Shown here piece after piece: positions 1 to 11,843 of a stretch of 64,000 nt of DNA. Each line of letters starts with the position of its first letter. The first letter of the stretch is position 1. The notes under the pieces were generated by a model. The model saw only the letters and a list, made by a program, of their open reading frames with translations. It ran no database searches and was not told where the DNA came from. This DNA is from Pseudo-nitzschia pungens (lineage: Eukaryota; Bacillariophyta; Bacillariophyceae; Bacillariales; Bacillariaceae): NCBI GenBank assembly GCA_037355855.1, contig CM074759.1, positions 1,984,001 through 2,048,000 of the forward strand, written 5' to 3'. A program made the translations under genes and the position numbers.

Positions 1-12
1 GATTCGATGCGC

Positions 13-333
13 TTAAGTAGGTCCATTATTATCGCTTTCACTAAGGCCTTTTTGATAAGCCTTGGTGTAGAACGCTGAGGTTGTGAGTTTCTTAGTGGCT
101 TTAGGGGCTATCTTGATTTCGATGCCGTTGAGCACATACTTGGGGGGATCTTCGGGACTTCCCTGTTCGGTTCCGGTACTTGATGCTGAGTCAGTAGTCA
201 TCTTCAGGACGGTTCCTAATTTCTGTTCGAATATTACCTCTTCTTCGTATTGGTAGGCAAAAGGGTTAAGGTCAGATGTTCGTGTTTCGGTCTGCGATGA
301 TGGACTGGGTGTTAGTTCCTCTTCGATATCCAT
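13..333 (-). CDS. Small acidic hypothetical protein, 106 aa
   Basis: A complete open frame runs from an ATG at 333 to a TAA at 13-15. The product is acidic and Ser/Thr/Pro-rich in its first half (starting MDIEEELTPSPS) and more basic towards the end. I recognise no domain, signal peptide or membrane segment. It could be a small host gene, or the start of a gag-like protein from an unseen element left of the window. No splice site needs to be invoked. The reading rests only on frame length and composition, so it is tentative. Confidence 0.35.
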   Translation of the reverse strand: MDIEEELTPSPSSQTETRTSDLNPFAYQYEEEVIFEQKLGTVLKMTTDSASSTGTEQGSPEDPPKYVLNGIEIKIAPKATKKLTTSAFYTKAYQKGLSESDNNGPT

Positions 334-806
334 TCGCTTTTGTTGATCAGTTTGTTAAGGGTGTGAAGGAGTTAGCTTGGGCTCATAACCAACGGTGATA
401 TTTCACGTAGTTTCGACTACTGAGTGGGGATTTGAGTTTGGGTATAAAGAGATTTCTTAAATAATTATCATTCATCGGTATTTTTCTTTTTCTTGTTTCA
501 CTTGTTCGATTCACATGTACGTACTTGAAGATAATATTATGCTAATTTCACTTCAACTGTGTCATTCCCGTGTGGAATGTTCTTTTCATTCACGATTTGT
601 TTGATTCGTACCAGTAAATAATATTGGTGTCATTTTTTGGGGTAAACAACAATCCCAGTTTACTTCTTATCGTGCTTCTTTCCTTCTACGGTACGGCGTA
701 GACAACAGAATAACGAAGTGTTATTATTACTGTACTTCGTATTTCGTTGAGACGATTCATTTGATTGTTTGTGTTCGGTGACCATAGCTGGTACGATGTT
801 TTCATT
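334..806. other. Intergenic, no gene seen
   Basis: AT-rich DNA between the minus-strand hypothetical gene and the plus-strand sulfotransferase, presumably holding both 5' regions. A minus-strand open frame at 660-959 overlaps the sulfotransferase and shows no recognisable domain. No TATA box or RNA gene is evident. Confidence 0.4.
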
Positions 807-1810
807 ATGAACATCCTTAAGCTTCGCTTTACAGTGGCATGCTTTTTCCTGTTGGAATATTCGTTCGTTCACTTGGGTGTCGCGCAGAGGCGCGACACCC
901 TCGTGTAGCATCACCGGTGGGTTATCCGACTGTTGAGGATCCTTCGAGTTCGGAAGCAACCGGTGATGCGTCGGTTTGCACAGTCAACAACACTCTTCCT
1001 TCCATGAAATCTGGAGGTTTCGTCTTTTTCCTTCACATCCCCAAAACTGGAGGAACGACTATACGCAGAAACGTCGAAACGATCGAGAGAGTGAACTATG
1101 TATTCGCCAAGAATTACAGCACGTATTGGGACTCTGCCCCACTCGTCGAGAAACTCGTGAACGGCGAGGTCGAGAACAAAACTATTTTGGTGTACGAAGT
1201 TCATGCTACATCGTCACCGTCGTTCTACAGGTTGCGCAACCGGTTGAAGCGGTGGCGAGAAACGGCGGCCCACAATCGAGTTCCGGTGTTTTTCTTCACG
1301 TTGGTTCGAGAGCCCGTGTCGTATTCCTTTTCACACTTCAACTTTTTTCACCTTCAGAAAAGGAATCGTTCCTTCGAACGATGCAATGCCACGGAAGATG
1401 AGTTCCTTCGGAAATCACTCCAGAATCCCCAGTGCCAATTCCTCTTCAAAGGCGAACCGTCGATGAGGGGCCAGACACGAAATGGAAAGGGTATCGATTC
1501 GCAGAAATACGTTGTCCAGCCGGACGAGTGCGAATCAGTTCGAGATCACATGTTTGATCTTCTCGATTGGGTTGGAACTACTGAAAGACTGTCAACAGAA
1601 ACCCTGCCATTGCTCTCGAAACTTTTCGAAGTTCCTACCGTCGATTGGGTGAATCATCGGGTCTCAAGAGAAGAAAAAGATTACGTGCCATTCGGAACGG
1701 AAAATGTGACTTCGTCCGCAATACAAAAAATTACTGAAATGTCAATTTTGGATACGAAGCTTTACAATGACGTACAGAGCCGATATAAATACTTAGAGAT
1801 CGTTTCATAA
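807..1810 (+). CDS. Golgi-type sulfotransferase, probable type II membrane protein
   Basis: Predicted PAPS-dependent sulfotransferase transferring sulfate to glycans or another acceptor in the Golgi lumen. The 5'-phosphosulfate loop is visible as HIPKTGGTT (about nt 1036-1062), and the 3'-phosphate region as FTLVREPVSYSFSHFNF (about 1291-1345). Two N-termini are possible. Unspliced, the frame starts at ATG 839 and gives 323 aa with no obvious membrane anchor. An ATG at 807 instead opens a hydrophobic signal-anchor (MNILKLRFTVACFFLLEY) in another frame. Splicing 807..876 to 984..1810 (donor GTGTCG at 877, acceptor TTTGCACAG ending at 983) restores the main frame and gives about 298 aa with a type II anchor, as expected for this family. 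I prefer the spliced model, although the donor is weak. The acceptor substrate cannot be told from sequence. The gene converges on the PIP kinase downstream. Confidence 0.75.
875..900. repeat. Perfect 10-bp GC-rich hairpin
   Basis: GGGTGTCGCG (875-884) and CGCGACACCC (891-900) are exact reverse complements around a 6-nt loop. It lies at the proposed donor of the sulfotransferase intron and is far more GC-rich than its surroundings. Confidence 0.85.
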
Positions 1811-1876
1811 TTTGCAATCTTTTTACCTTTCTTAGCAACTACTGTATTTCTTAAGCATTACAACCTCTGAAGGTCA

Positions 1877-4800
1877 TCACATAACTGCGTACTTCCCCCG
1901 TGGCTTATCTGCGGATTTTAGCGCAGAAGGAACATCCTTGGAATCCTCTGGAGTAATTTTTGCAGAGCCCATAGAGCTATTCAAAGTATTGCTGCTTTCC
2001 TTTGCGGTTAAAGACTCATTCTTTTTGAAGCTCGACGAATTTGCATCTTTTCTCACGACTTCGCTTCCAGTGGACTCCTCTTCTCGGTATGTCTTGGGGA
2101 AGGCCTTTTGGGAATACTCGTCAAAGAAAAGGATAAATCGCTCGGCATAATCATCAGGAGAGACACAACTAGGTTCAGCCTTTCCCTTCACTTCTATCTT
2201 TCTGTATCTAGTCTCGGCGCGTTTTCTGGCATTGTACTGCTGAAGAATATCGATGATTCCCATGTAGTATATCTTCCCTTCGTACTCCATCTTTCCCTGC
2301 TCCCCTTCGAAGACCATTGGCGTGGTTAAATGGGACGTATCCATCATTATTCCTCCGTCCTTGCGATTCGACAGAGGGGGAACAAATTCTGGAATGTTCC
2401 ACGCCTTTATGAGGTCTGAGACCCCTTCACAAACACAGGGGTATTCTTGACAATGTAAGCATTCCTTTGGCTCCAATCGTCGGTGGCCATTAATATCATA
2501 AAATCTATGGAATGGCCAGTATATCTGTTCGATTGTCTGTTCCTTTTTCTTTTCAATATCTTTGTACTTTGGGTGCTGTTTGTAAGCATGAATTTTTGAA
2601 GCAAAATCCCTGTTGTATTGCTCTGACCCTTCCAAGTAACTACAATCGTCTTCATCTTCGAGCAATCCAGCAAATTCAAAATTTGAATTCGAATAGGCAT
2701 TTTCTCTAATGTCCCTGATTAGGTGCTTCGTCGAATCATGCGTTGAGCCTGAATCCATGATGGATTCTGGGTTTCGAGAACTGGTGCCATCACTGCCGAA
2801 TGAACGCGTAGATTTGTTTGTGCTATCCATTCCAGGATCTGCATCCATAATAAATGCTCTACTGCTTCTCCGCTGAACACGATGCTCGGAGATCTTGAAT
2901 CCGGTATCGGCGATACTACAACGCCGCTGATTCAACTTCTTTGGTGGAATGTGGTGAATTCCAATCAACATTGAGTAATCCATGATCTGCATCTTGCGGA
3001 GGAAGTTGCAATCAGCTTCGATCTGAGCTCTAAAGCGTACTCTCGATTCAGGAGAAAAAGAGAACGCATCTTCCTTTATTTTTTTCCTCAGATCATTGTC
3101 CTTCAAAACATCTTGGCCAGGTTTCGCAGACCGACCAATTTCCGACCCCTTCAAATCGTAAAAAGTTTGAATACTTTTGTCCGTGTAGTAGACAGAATTC
3201 ATAATGATAAATTTGACATTGCGTCTAAGGTGGTAGAGCTTGACACGATACATTCCATAGAATTTCGTTAACAATGTGTTAGGGTTTTCTGTGCAGTGAC
3301 GAAAATAGTGTGGTAGTACTGAAGTCGACGATTAAATTTCGTGAGGCAAAATTGGTGTCAATACAAAGAACCCAATATATTTCTATGTTCCAGTCCCCCC
3401 GAATCGTGTTTTGTACTCACTCCGTCGCAAGAATTTGCTTTCGCTATTTGTCATAGTCTTGATCATGTACTTGCCATCACTAGAATAGAAAAAAAATTGT
3501 CCACTCTTAGCGTTGGAAATGAATTCAATAAAATTGGCATTTCCGCAAACTGACAGCAGAAAGTCGAACTCGTTCACACCAAACATCCTTCGAAGGTACG
3601 CAAACGCAACGGGTGCGTAATCCTTAAATTTGAATGTATGTGATAGCTTGTGCGGAGGCGTAGTTGCCGATCCCTGAAAATTGTCACGTCAGTATTAAAG
3701 CTGTAAGTTCTGATCTCATTAGAAGAATAGAACAAGTGAAAAGTTAAAAACAATTCTTACCTTCGGTGCAAATTCATACTTTTCTTCAGCCATAAAATCC
3801 TGCGGTGAAAGAATTTTTCTTTCAGCACCATCAGAAGAAGAAATTAGAGTGTTTGTTCGGGCGATCGAAGTACGAACTCCGAGCATGACAGCAATAGAGA
3901 GGGCATACAATTCGTGCCTTCCATCGATCACCTTTCCCTTGACGTAAGACTTTCGCTTCTTTTTCCCATCCTTCTTCTTTTTCCTCCACCTCCTATCTTG
4001 AAGCATATTGTGCGGATCTATAGCTCCCATTAATTTGCGTCCAACCTCCCTTGTATCTGCGACGACCTCTTTAGGAATATCAATATCGTCTTCTATGGTT
4101 CTTGCGTCTGGATCCAGACTGACTTTACCTATTTTTTGTTTGGAGGCCGGGTCTCCGAGATCAAACGATGAATGCTGCTGATGCGTTTTGCTTTGCGGCT
4201 TGATCTTGTCTCCTCCGGAACCTTCTGAATTCTTTCGATTGGTTGGTGTCGAAACCATAGCGGGAATGTCAGCGGGGGAAGTAGCTGACGCCTCATTATC
4301 CTCTCCGTCAGATTCCTCTTCTCCCTCTTCAAGAGAATAAATTTGGTTGTCATCACCTTCTCGCATCATCAGATGATGATGTTGTGGACCGGCTGAAAGG
4401 CCCGGTGGGACTCTCGGTGGTTTTCCGCGCCTCATCCCAGAACCTCGCAACGAAGCTTTCTTCACGAGCTTTCGTACTGTCTGAGCGTTGATACCTCTGG
4501 CTGCTTTGCTGACTTTTCCTACTTTGACCCTGGAATTTGCTCTGAGTGCCTCTGCAGCTTCGGTGTCATCCTCGATTTCTGGTTCTACCACTGCAGCTAG
4601 TAGAAGATTTCCCTTTTGCCCCGACCTTTGGTCCGGGGGGAGAAATTGAAGCTCAATGCTCTGATCTTCCCCTGTTTCGCCGGCAGCATTGGTTTCATTT
4701 TGATCACTGGTTGTGTTTCCAGGGGAGCTATCTCCATTGTCCAACCCCGAAGAGCCCTCATCCCTTCGTGATCCCATACGATGCTCAAAACCTCCGCTGA

Positions 4801-4894
4801 ATGAGCTGTTCCCTTCCCTAGTAGTATGGGTGTTTCCCGATGAATCTACCCCGTCATTTTCATTTTCGCCAGGTGTCTTTTTGGTCGGTGGCAT
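1877..4894 (-). CDS. Phosphatidylinositol-phosphate kinase (PIP5K family), 3 exons, about 942 aa
   Basis: Phosphorylates phosphoinositides to make PIP2-type lipids at membranes. Exons by sequence: 4894-3761, 3673-3421 and 3318-1877. The introns of 87 and 102 bp have canonical ends (GTAAG and GTGAG donors, TTTTCAG and CTTCAG acceptors), and joining them keeps the frame. The N-terminal 370 residues are low-complexity and charged, with a basic Lys/Arg run. The kinase core starts at GRHELYALSIAVMLGVRTS. It continues with FKDYAPVAFAYLRRMFGV, the nucleotide-binding region FFYSSDGKYMIKTM, QIMDYSMLIGIHH, the catalytic MGIIDILQQYN and the C-terminal YAERFILFF. Between IGIHH and GGIMM sits a roughly 200-residue insert with a C-x2-C-x4-C-x-C motif (CLHCQEYPCVC). 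The ATG at 4894 is the first in frame. There are no MORN repeats. Type I versus type II specificity was not assigned. Confidence 0.92.
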
Positions 4895-6751
4895 GATTTC
4901 CGGCTTCAACACAAAACGCTTAGAATCTCTGCAGACCTACCGTGAATCAAATTAGCCGCAGATTTTCTGATGATGGATTCTAATCAAAAATGTTTTTCAA
5001 GGTGTTGGAAACAAATCGTTGAATCTATGGTGTTTCGATTCGGGTAAAAGCTAATGAAATGATGTCTTATGGCCGCTAATGTATCCGTACGTATAAAAGT
5101 TTCTCTCTCTCTCCCCGAGAATTGGTAACCTGCCAGTTTGTTGCGTCAATAAGATTGATCTGGTGTTCCCTTCAAACAAACCTCGTGGATTTGATAGTAT
5201 CAACACCCGGAAGACCCGAAGACAACGAAGATGGAAAAGACCGCAAAACGACAATAATTTAGTAAGATTGATCGTTTTGATTTGTTGAGAGAGGGGAGGC
5301 ATTCGCAAACTATTATTGTCTTTGCCGTGGATACGATGTATCGCCGGTACCAGGGTTTCGTACGAACTTGCGAGACATGGTTTTAGGTCAATCGGTTTTA
5401 ACGCACGGAACCGTAACTACCGGTACGTTACGATAGAAAACGTATGGTGACTAGTAAGTTATAAGTTAGTCACTTCTTTTCCACAACCTGATTCCAACAA
5501 CACACATCGATCCTTTCTGGAAGACTTTGGATAAGATGACCTAAAATAAGTAGACTACCGTACGAGTACCGTACAACTATGTACGTGCGTTATGTTGTAC
5601 CGGTACGAATCCGATTGACTAATCTCTTTTCGTTTGGAAAAGTCTTCCTAAAAAAAGCGTGCCAGGGGCATAGTATAATAACTCATTTACTGCTATTCCA
5701 GCTGTGATCATGATTGGTTAAAATTCCTCAATACAGTTAAGGTAGACAATAATTCGAAAGAATGGTTTGGCGATTCACATGTGACTATTCTTGGAAAGCT
5801 ACTACTGTAATTAGTAATTACCGGTACGGGATTGGAAATAATATTTACTAGGGACATGAATGTTGCCATTATTATTTTTTAGGCTAAGTTTTTCGAAAGA
5901 CTGAACATTGAAATTCGCACAAAGCAAGTCTCCACTCGTGCTTCGTTATTATTTTTCGGCTTCTATGGAAACACAATGACTGACTCGATAATCGGAACTA
6001 CTTTTTGGTAATCGTACTCGTACTAATGTTTTAGTAATTAAGCCTTACCTTCCATTTTCGTTTTTAGTCTCTTTGACCACATTTTTAAAAATCTAACGAA
6101 GTGCCACTATCAGTAAACCTTATTACGAAATACGAAGTATTATTATTTACTCCGAAAAAAAATTCCAGAAGATGGAAATAATGTTGACAACAATAATAAA
6201 TATCTCCATACCGGGTTTTCAATAGTCTTACCCTGTCAACAACCCATTGCAATGAGTATTGCTTCCACAGTTCTGTCCTCAACCTAACGACTGCACAAGG
6301 AATGATAATTTCCAAATATCTTTCCTCGACATACGGTAAATCTTAGTATTTTTTTGAAAGAGTTTGGATGAATTGTTGAATTCTGTGTTTACATTCGGTT
6401 TTTGTTACAGTAGTACGTCACCGGACAACAGGACCATTCAATGGTCTGGCAGTTTGGTTTGTTACACCATCAGTCATTTTATTTTGAGGCTTGCGGTTTG
6501 ATTTTTTCCATTGACTCGTACATCTTCCTAGACATTCTCCCGTCAAAAACTGATTTGCAGTAAATATTAGATAATAGTAGTAGTAGTAGTAGTAGTAGTT
6601 GGGTTCCATCATTGATGGAACGGCCAATGTGATTTCGTGGTTTGGGTGTACCATTGGAGGAACATAAGTCGAGTGTCAGTGACGCACGATGAGCAATGAA
6701 ATACCGTATATGCGTGTTGGTCTCACGCTCCCATCGAAGAGTTCACTGCCA
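4895..6751. other. Long AT-rich intergenic stretch with TACCGGTA-type words
   Basis: About 1.85 kb between the starts of the PIP kinase and the ends of the Kelch-BTB gene. Frames here are short and without recognisable domains. The stretch 5340-5900 is rich in the words TACCGGTAC, GTACCGTA and TTACGAAG, which recur in other intergenic parts of the window. A (TAG)n array is listed separately. Confidence 0.5.
6573..6599. repeat. (TAG)n microsatellite
   Basis: About nine uninterrupted TAG units in intergenic DNA. Confidence 0.9.
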
Positions 6752-9168
6752 TCATCGATTCTGGAGCAATTCAAACACCAAATCGATGTTGCCCCTGCCC
6801 ATTTCCTCGAAACAGGTCGTCTTTGAGACCGATTCAAAGTTGGACAGAATGAATTTCTTTGCCTTCTCTCGGAGGGCCATTGCCGAGTGCAAATCGGCCG
6901 CGTGGAAAATGGCCGCGGCGTTCGCCACGTTGATGGATTGGAGCATTCGTTTCTCGCACATGGTCTTGAGCCGGGGAATGCAAAAGAGATCGGCCGCCTC
7001 GAACAACTCCATGGCACAATCGAGGTGTATGCGGAGCTGATCCGTGTAGAGATACTCCAGAATCATCAAAAAGGTCGGGTGCGAGACCTGTTCGATGCGA
7101 ATCGTCTCCATCGTGGATTCCTTCATTTGTCCGAGCATGAGGGCCTGAAAGTAGGAGCACCGCATCAAAAACAGCTTGTGCGCATACACCGGTGTCCCCT
7201 CGACGATAAAGGTAACGTCCGACAGCGTCTCGTTGTCTACCAGGGCCCGGAATTCCGATATTAGCGTGGACGACGGCACCTCGAAACTGAGATCGTGCGC
7301 GGCAAAATCGAACCGAACAAAGTCGTTGAGGCGTTCCGTGCCATTGTATCCTCCAAAAATGAAGAGGGCTTTTGATTCCGAGCGGGGTGTGTGGATGGAT
7401 ATGTGGATGCGTGCGTGTGTGCGTGCGTGCAAGTGGACAACACAATCGCACCTGGTTAGAACGAGCGCGAGTGATTGTTCGGAAACGATAAACACCACGA
7501 GAGGCACTGCCGAATCGCTGCCTTACCTTCGTTGTAAACCACGCCTACATGGCAGAATCTCGGAAGCGGTTCGTTGACTTCGGGGCTCTTGATCTGACGC
7601 CTGTCGACAGACGCACGCACAAAACAAAGCATTAGAATACCACTACAACGCCTCGCGCTCCTACAATACTAGCTGCATCGGTTCCGTTGATTTTCGTTCC
7701 GTTCCGTTCCAAAATGGCAACAACAGCAAAAAAACGCGCGCGCTTTCCGCAACTTACCACCGCGCCGATTGGTTCATGTTCTGGGGCAGCTGCAATTCGT
7801 ACATATCGTTCAGAGCATTGCCGCTCGATCCTCCAAAGACGTACATGTAGTTGGAGTGTGAGACGGCAATGTGGGAATCCCGGGGAACGATGCTCCCCTC
7901 CGTGACCAGGGGCGACCAGACGCGGTTGTCAATGTCAAAGACATGGGTGTCGGACAGGTGCCTCGTGCCGTCGTGGCCTCCCATCAGAATGATGTAGTTC
8001 CTGTGGACTACCGTGGTCGCTCGGTATCGGGCACGCGGCCTCCTTCCGGTGGTGGGGACCGGATTCCATTGGCTGGAGATGAAGTCGAATTCGTGGAGAT
8101 CGGATTCTGGTACGAGTGCGTGTGAGTGTGCGTGTGCGTGTGTGTGTACGACGTGTAGAGAGAGAACGAGACAAACAAACTTCGGTCAGAGCGGGAGCAT
8201 TCCGCCAAATGAAATGCGATACAAAAACACCGCGACGAACATAATCATCCTAATAATTGGAATGATACTCGTTGCGGAACGGACAACCGAACCCGCAACC
8301 GAAACGTACTGTAGCTCCCGTCGTAACCACCAAAGACATAGAGACAATGCCCGTGCACCACCGCCGAGTGCGAGTGCCGCGGGGAGGGCGCCCGTCCCCC
8401 CAGAACCATCACCTCCCTCCAGCACATGGAACTGAAATCAAAGAGCCAGAAATCTCCCACCCGGCTGGTTCCGTCAAACCCGCCGTGGACGTAGAAACTG
8501 TTGCCAAAGGCCACCGCCACGTGCCGGTCGCGGGGACTGGGCGGCCCGAACGAGTTGGCCGAGGGCAGCACCGGGCTCCAGCGCTTCTCGGCAAAGGAAA
8601 AGGCGTGAAAGGTGTTGACCCGGGCCACGCCATTGTAGCCGCCAAAGCAGTAAAAGACGTCGTTCAGAATGGCCGCGGCGTGCAGGCTCCTGGCCGCGGG
8701 CGGGATTCCGTCCACGACCTCGGCCACCGACCAGCCGCTGGGATTTCCGCTCTCCGGGCTGCAGTCGTAGTCATCGCCGTTGCCGTTGCCGTTGCCGTTG
8801 CCGTCGTCGTTGTAGTTGTAGTCCTCGTGGAAGTTGCCGTTTTGGTTGTTGTCGTTCGAGCGTGCCATCGCCATCATTTCGTTGTTGCCCATCCTCAGTT
8901 CCAGGCTCAAGAGTCCAAAGCCATCGGATCGGAAGCTATGAGCTCGGTGGGGGGGAGCGGCGGGGGCTACAGCAGCCATGTCATTGTGGTTGAAATGGTT
9001 GTTGGCGTTCATCCGGAGTGCGCTTTGGCGTGCCGCCGCTAGGCGGGACGACGAATCGGACGGTGCGAGGGGTCGAGAAGAAACTTGTTGTTGCTGCTGT
9101 TGCTGTTGCTGCTGTTGCTGCTGTTGTTGTTGTCCGCGATTGGCGTTGTCTTCGTTCCCTTCTACCAT
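6752..9168 (-). CDS. Kelch-repeat / BTB domain protein, 4 exons, about 632 aa
   Basis: Probable substrate adaptor for a cullin-3 ubiquitin ligase, or a cytoskeletal scaffold, like plant and animal Kelch-BTB and LZTR1-type proteins. Exons by sequence: 9168-8310, 8106-7758, 7600-7527 and 7368-6752. Introns of 203, 157 and 158 bp have GT-AG ends and preserve the frame. Splicing rebuilds kelch blades across exon joins (for example GGYDGSYKSDLHEF). The order is a polyglutamine tract, an Asn/Gly/Asp-rich stretch, six kelch repeats (FGGYNG, HGGFDG, FGGYDG, MGGHDG, FGGSSG, FGGYNG), then BTB/POZ starting near LSDVTFIVEGTPVYAHKLF, with a BACK-like tail. The start is ATG 9168; the open frame further upstream contains only a TTG. 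Polyglutamine is encoded around 9085-9132, and a GT-rich microsatellite lies in intron 1. The order kelch-then-BTB is the reverse of KLHL proteins. Confidence 0.9.
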
Positions 9169-10668
9169 TGTATTCTCCGGTCGCGCCTGCGTCAACCCGG
9201 ATAGACAATGAGTCGTTGCTTGCGTTCCGATTTTAAGTATTGGAGGAAGCAAGGAACGAACGTCTCGATGGGTTCCTCTTTTCAAACAGAGAGTGGAAGA
9301 GGATGACTTTTGGACAGGTCACCGGCAGAACTTGGCGCAGCATTCGCAACCGCGATGATACGGTACGAGTATTGTTATTTATGGTGAAACTGTAATTACG
9401 ATTGATTCGGGTGTTGATGGATTGTTCGATAGGGAATACAGTAGAAGGAAATAGTAATAGTAATAATACGAAGTAATACCGGTACTTAATTCAACTCGAA
9501 CATTTTTTGCCATCACTGTAAGCCTTACGAAATTACAAGCGTAACTGTTTTACGAGTAAGTTAAGGTTTACTTCGTACTTTGTAATAAGGTACTCATTTT
9601 TTGTACCTATTCATACCTGGTAGCCGTGCCGGAACTGGTATTCATACCGGTACTCGTACGTAACCTTACTGTACCGGTATTGTTTTTTGTCTTTGGCGGA
9701 ATGATGTTCGATGATTTTTTGATTTTTTGAATTAGTGACATGCGGTCTGCGTAATTAATCTTACTGCCATGTACTATGAGTAACTTACGAGGATATAAGC
9801 ACGTACGCATACGTAGGTACGGTACAGTATTCCAAGAAAGACGTTGAAGCGTCCATCAATCTGGCGATATCTGACGACATGCAGTCGGCCGAGTGGTCTA
9901 ATTGTTGGGAATGTTACGGTTATCCGACCGGTTTGGCACGTATGGTACTGACTTAGTTTTGGGGGCAGTTTCCTGCCACAGGCAGAAAAATCAGTTCTCT
10001 ACCGTAAGATTTACTACAAGTAAAAGTAAGAAAAAGAATAGCTGTATGCGATGCGGAGGAGGAATGTACACCGAACGATAGCTCATGGTTGTTGAGAGGA
10101 AAAGATACAGAGTGCACTATCGTGCAGCATTCGAGGGGATTAGGTCCTGGTGCAATTGGTTTGGAGAAAACAATCATCTCTACTACTTTCCGCGGAGCAC
10201 GGTAGCATTCCGAATGGGTGTAGTAGTTTGATTTTGAGTAATTCAAACATCATTGTTATTCTTATTATTATTTGTTGCAATGTCAGTAGTGCTGCTTCGG
10301 TATCATTCGAATGCCATTGCAGAATCTGTACAGAGCGATTGGGATCGACTGAACAACTGACTTCGGGTTTAGGAACGTAATCTTCCAAAACAGATCGAGT
10401 ACAGGATCACTCGCAACTGGCTTTCCAAGCCATTCAGACTACTGCTACAGTTGCATTCATAACTCGAGCATACGAAGCATACAACTCCCGACAGCAAAAC
10501 GAGTACGATCAATTGAATCACGCGCAGAATAGAATAGTCAACAGAATCGGGAATTATTGAAAAGTTGTTTTCTTTCGTTTCGTTTCCTTTCGTTTCGATC
10601 ACAGAAAGATGAGAGCAGTAGCACTGCTAGGGTTGCGGCTCTGCTCTTCGCTGCTCTCTGCCATCTAT
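9169..10668. other. Intergenic, no gene seen
   Basis: About 1.5 kb of AT-rich DNA. The part 9360-9830 is dense in TACCGGTA, GTACGG and TTACGAAG words. A short tRNA-like D-arm sequence near 9890 has no matching T arm and was not called. Frames near 10150-10600 show no recognisable domain. Confidence 0.45.
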
Positions 10669-11843
10669 CTATTCGGCGGTTTCTTCGGTCTTTTTCGCAC
10701 GCTCAATTTCGTCCTCGGCGAGCGCGGTCTGGCTGGCCTCGATGCCCGCCACAATCTTGGCCAGTTCGGGCTGGGCCCCTACCACGACCACCGTTGCCAC
10801 CGACTTGGCTTCCTTGGGCTGGTATCCGAGATCAAACACGCTGACGCCCTCCTCCGGTTCTATGGGGACCTCGATTTCCTCGATCGAATACCCCGCAAAT
10901 TCCTCGGCGTGGCCCTCCAAGACAAAACAGGTAATGGGCATGGATCCCGGGGGAGACTTCTTCGGACAACGGTCCAGGTAGGCCAACAAATTCGGGGCCA
11001 GACTGCTCGAGTTCGAAATGACGCGAACCCCGGTGTGCGTTCCGGGAACGTGTCCCTCGGGGCAGAACAGGCTCTCGCTCAGGGACAATTGGTCCCGGGC
11101 CTCCTGGCAGAACTGGTCGAAGCTCTCAAAGGTGAGGGCCTCGGTTCCCGCCTCGGGAATGGGCGTGCCCGCCACCTTCAGGGGATTCGTCGCGGGGGGG
11201 GTCAGGCCGGCCACCTTTAGATCGAGCGGCTTGTTGATCCGGAAGGCCGATCGCTTGAGGGGGGTGACGCCGTCTCCGTTGAGGGCCCAGTTGAATTCGT
11301 AGCTCATGCCCGGGTATTCGTTGGGAAAGGCCGAGGTCTTGCCCACCCGCTTGACGGTTTCGGGGACGCCTCCCTCCCAGGCGGGGGCGACCGACGCTGC
11401 GCATCGCGGGGAACGGGAATGTCCGTCGTGGAGTGGAGTGGAGTGGAGTGGAGTGGAATGCAGTGCGGGAGGAGTGAGTGAGTGAGTGAGTGAGCGATGT
11501 TCGCGCAGCGTTAGAATTTCTCGAATTTCAAGTTTTGCTGGATCGGAACAGAATTTCGGAAGGGATAGCTTTATTACTACGGCAAACAAACAGACACACG
11601 AAAACACTACGCTACTAATTGCGGGCCGAACATGCTGCAACTTCGCCGCCGCAGTCCATTGCGATGCAGGCAATTCAAAAATTCAGTGAAGCCATTCCTT
11701 TTTTAAATGCATCCTCCGGTGAAAATGGACTTTGTGTGTATAGTTTGGATGCACTTACAAAGCGTGCGGGCCACCGTTGTTCCGACAAGCTTCTTCGAGT
11801 TCGCCCCGAGTGCGGTTCTGGAAAAAATCTTCACAAAGACCAT
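10669..11843 (-). CDS. Protein of unknown function with mitochondrial-type leader, 2 exons, about 270 aa
   Basis: I do not recognise the family. The main exon (11396-10669) is one well-composed, GC-rich frame. Its segments include AFPNEYPGMSYEFNWALNG, FCPEGHVPGTHTGVRV and a Glu-rich C-terminus. It has no in-frame ATG near its 5' end. An exon at 11843-11759 starts with ATG and encodes a basic, hydroxylated leader (MVFVKIFSRTALGANSKKL) typical of mitochondrial import. It ends at a GTAAGT donor in the phase that matches the GCGCAG acceptor at 11397. The resulting 362-bp intron swallows two microsatellites. An unspliced 334-codon reading is also open but starts only with TTG and would translate those microsatellites. 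Exon structure is inferred; mitochondrial location is a prediction from the leader. Confidence 0.6.
11429..11494. repeat. (GGAGT)n and (GAGT)n microsatellites in the intron
   Basis: A GGAGT-type array at 11429-11457 and a GAGT array at 11472-11494, both within the proposed intron of the minus-strand gene around them. Confidence 0.85.

Noticed and set aside
5051..5308. 85-codon minus-strand frame upstream of the PIP kinase
   Set aside because: No domain; the PIP kinase model already has an in-frame ATG and complete motifs.
8272..9042. 256-codon plus-strand frame
   Set aside because: Antisense to the first exon of the Kelch-BTB gene, whose kelch repeats and splice sites settle the coding strand.
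9883..9945. tRNA-like D-arm sequence (GGCCGAGTGGTCTAA)
   Set aside because: No T arm or acceptor stem partner follows within a normal distance, so it is at most a fragment or chance match.
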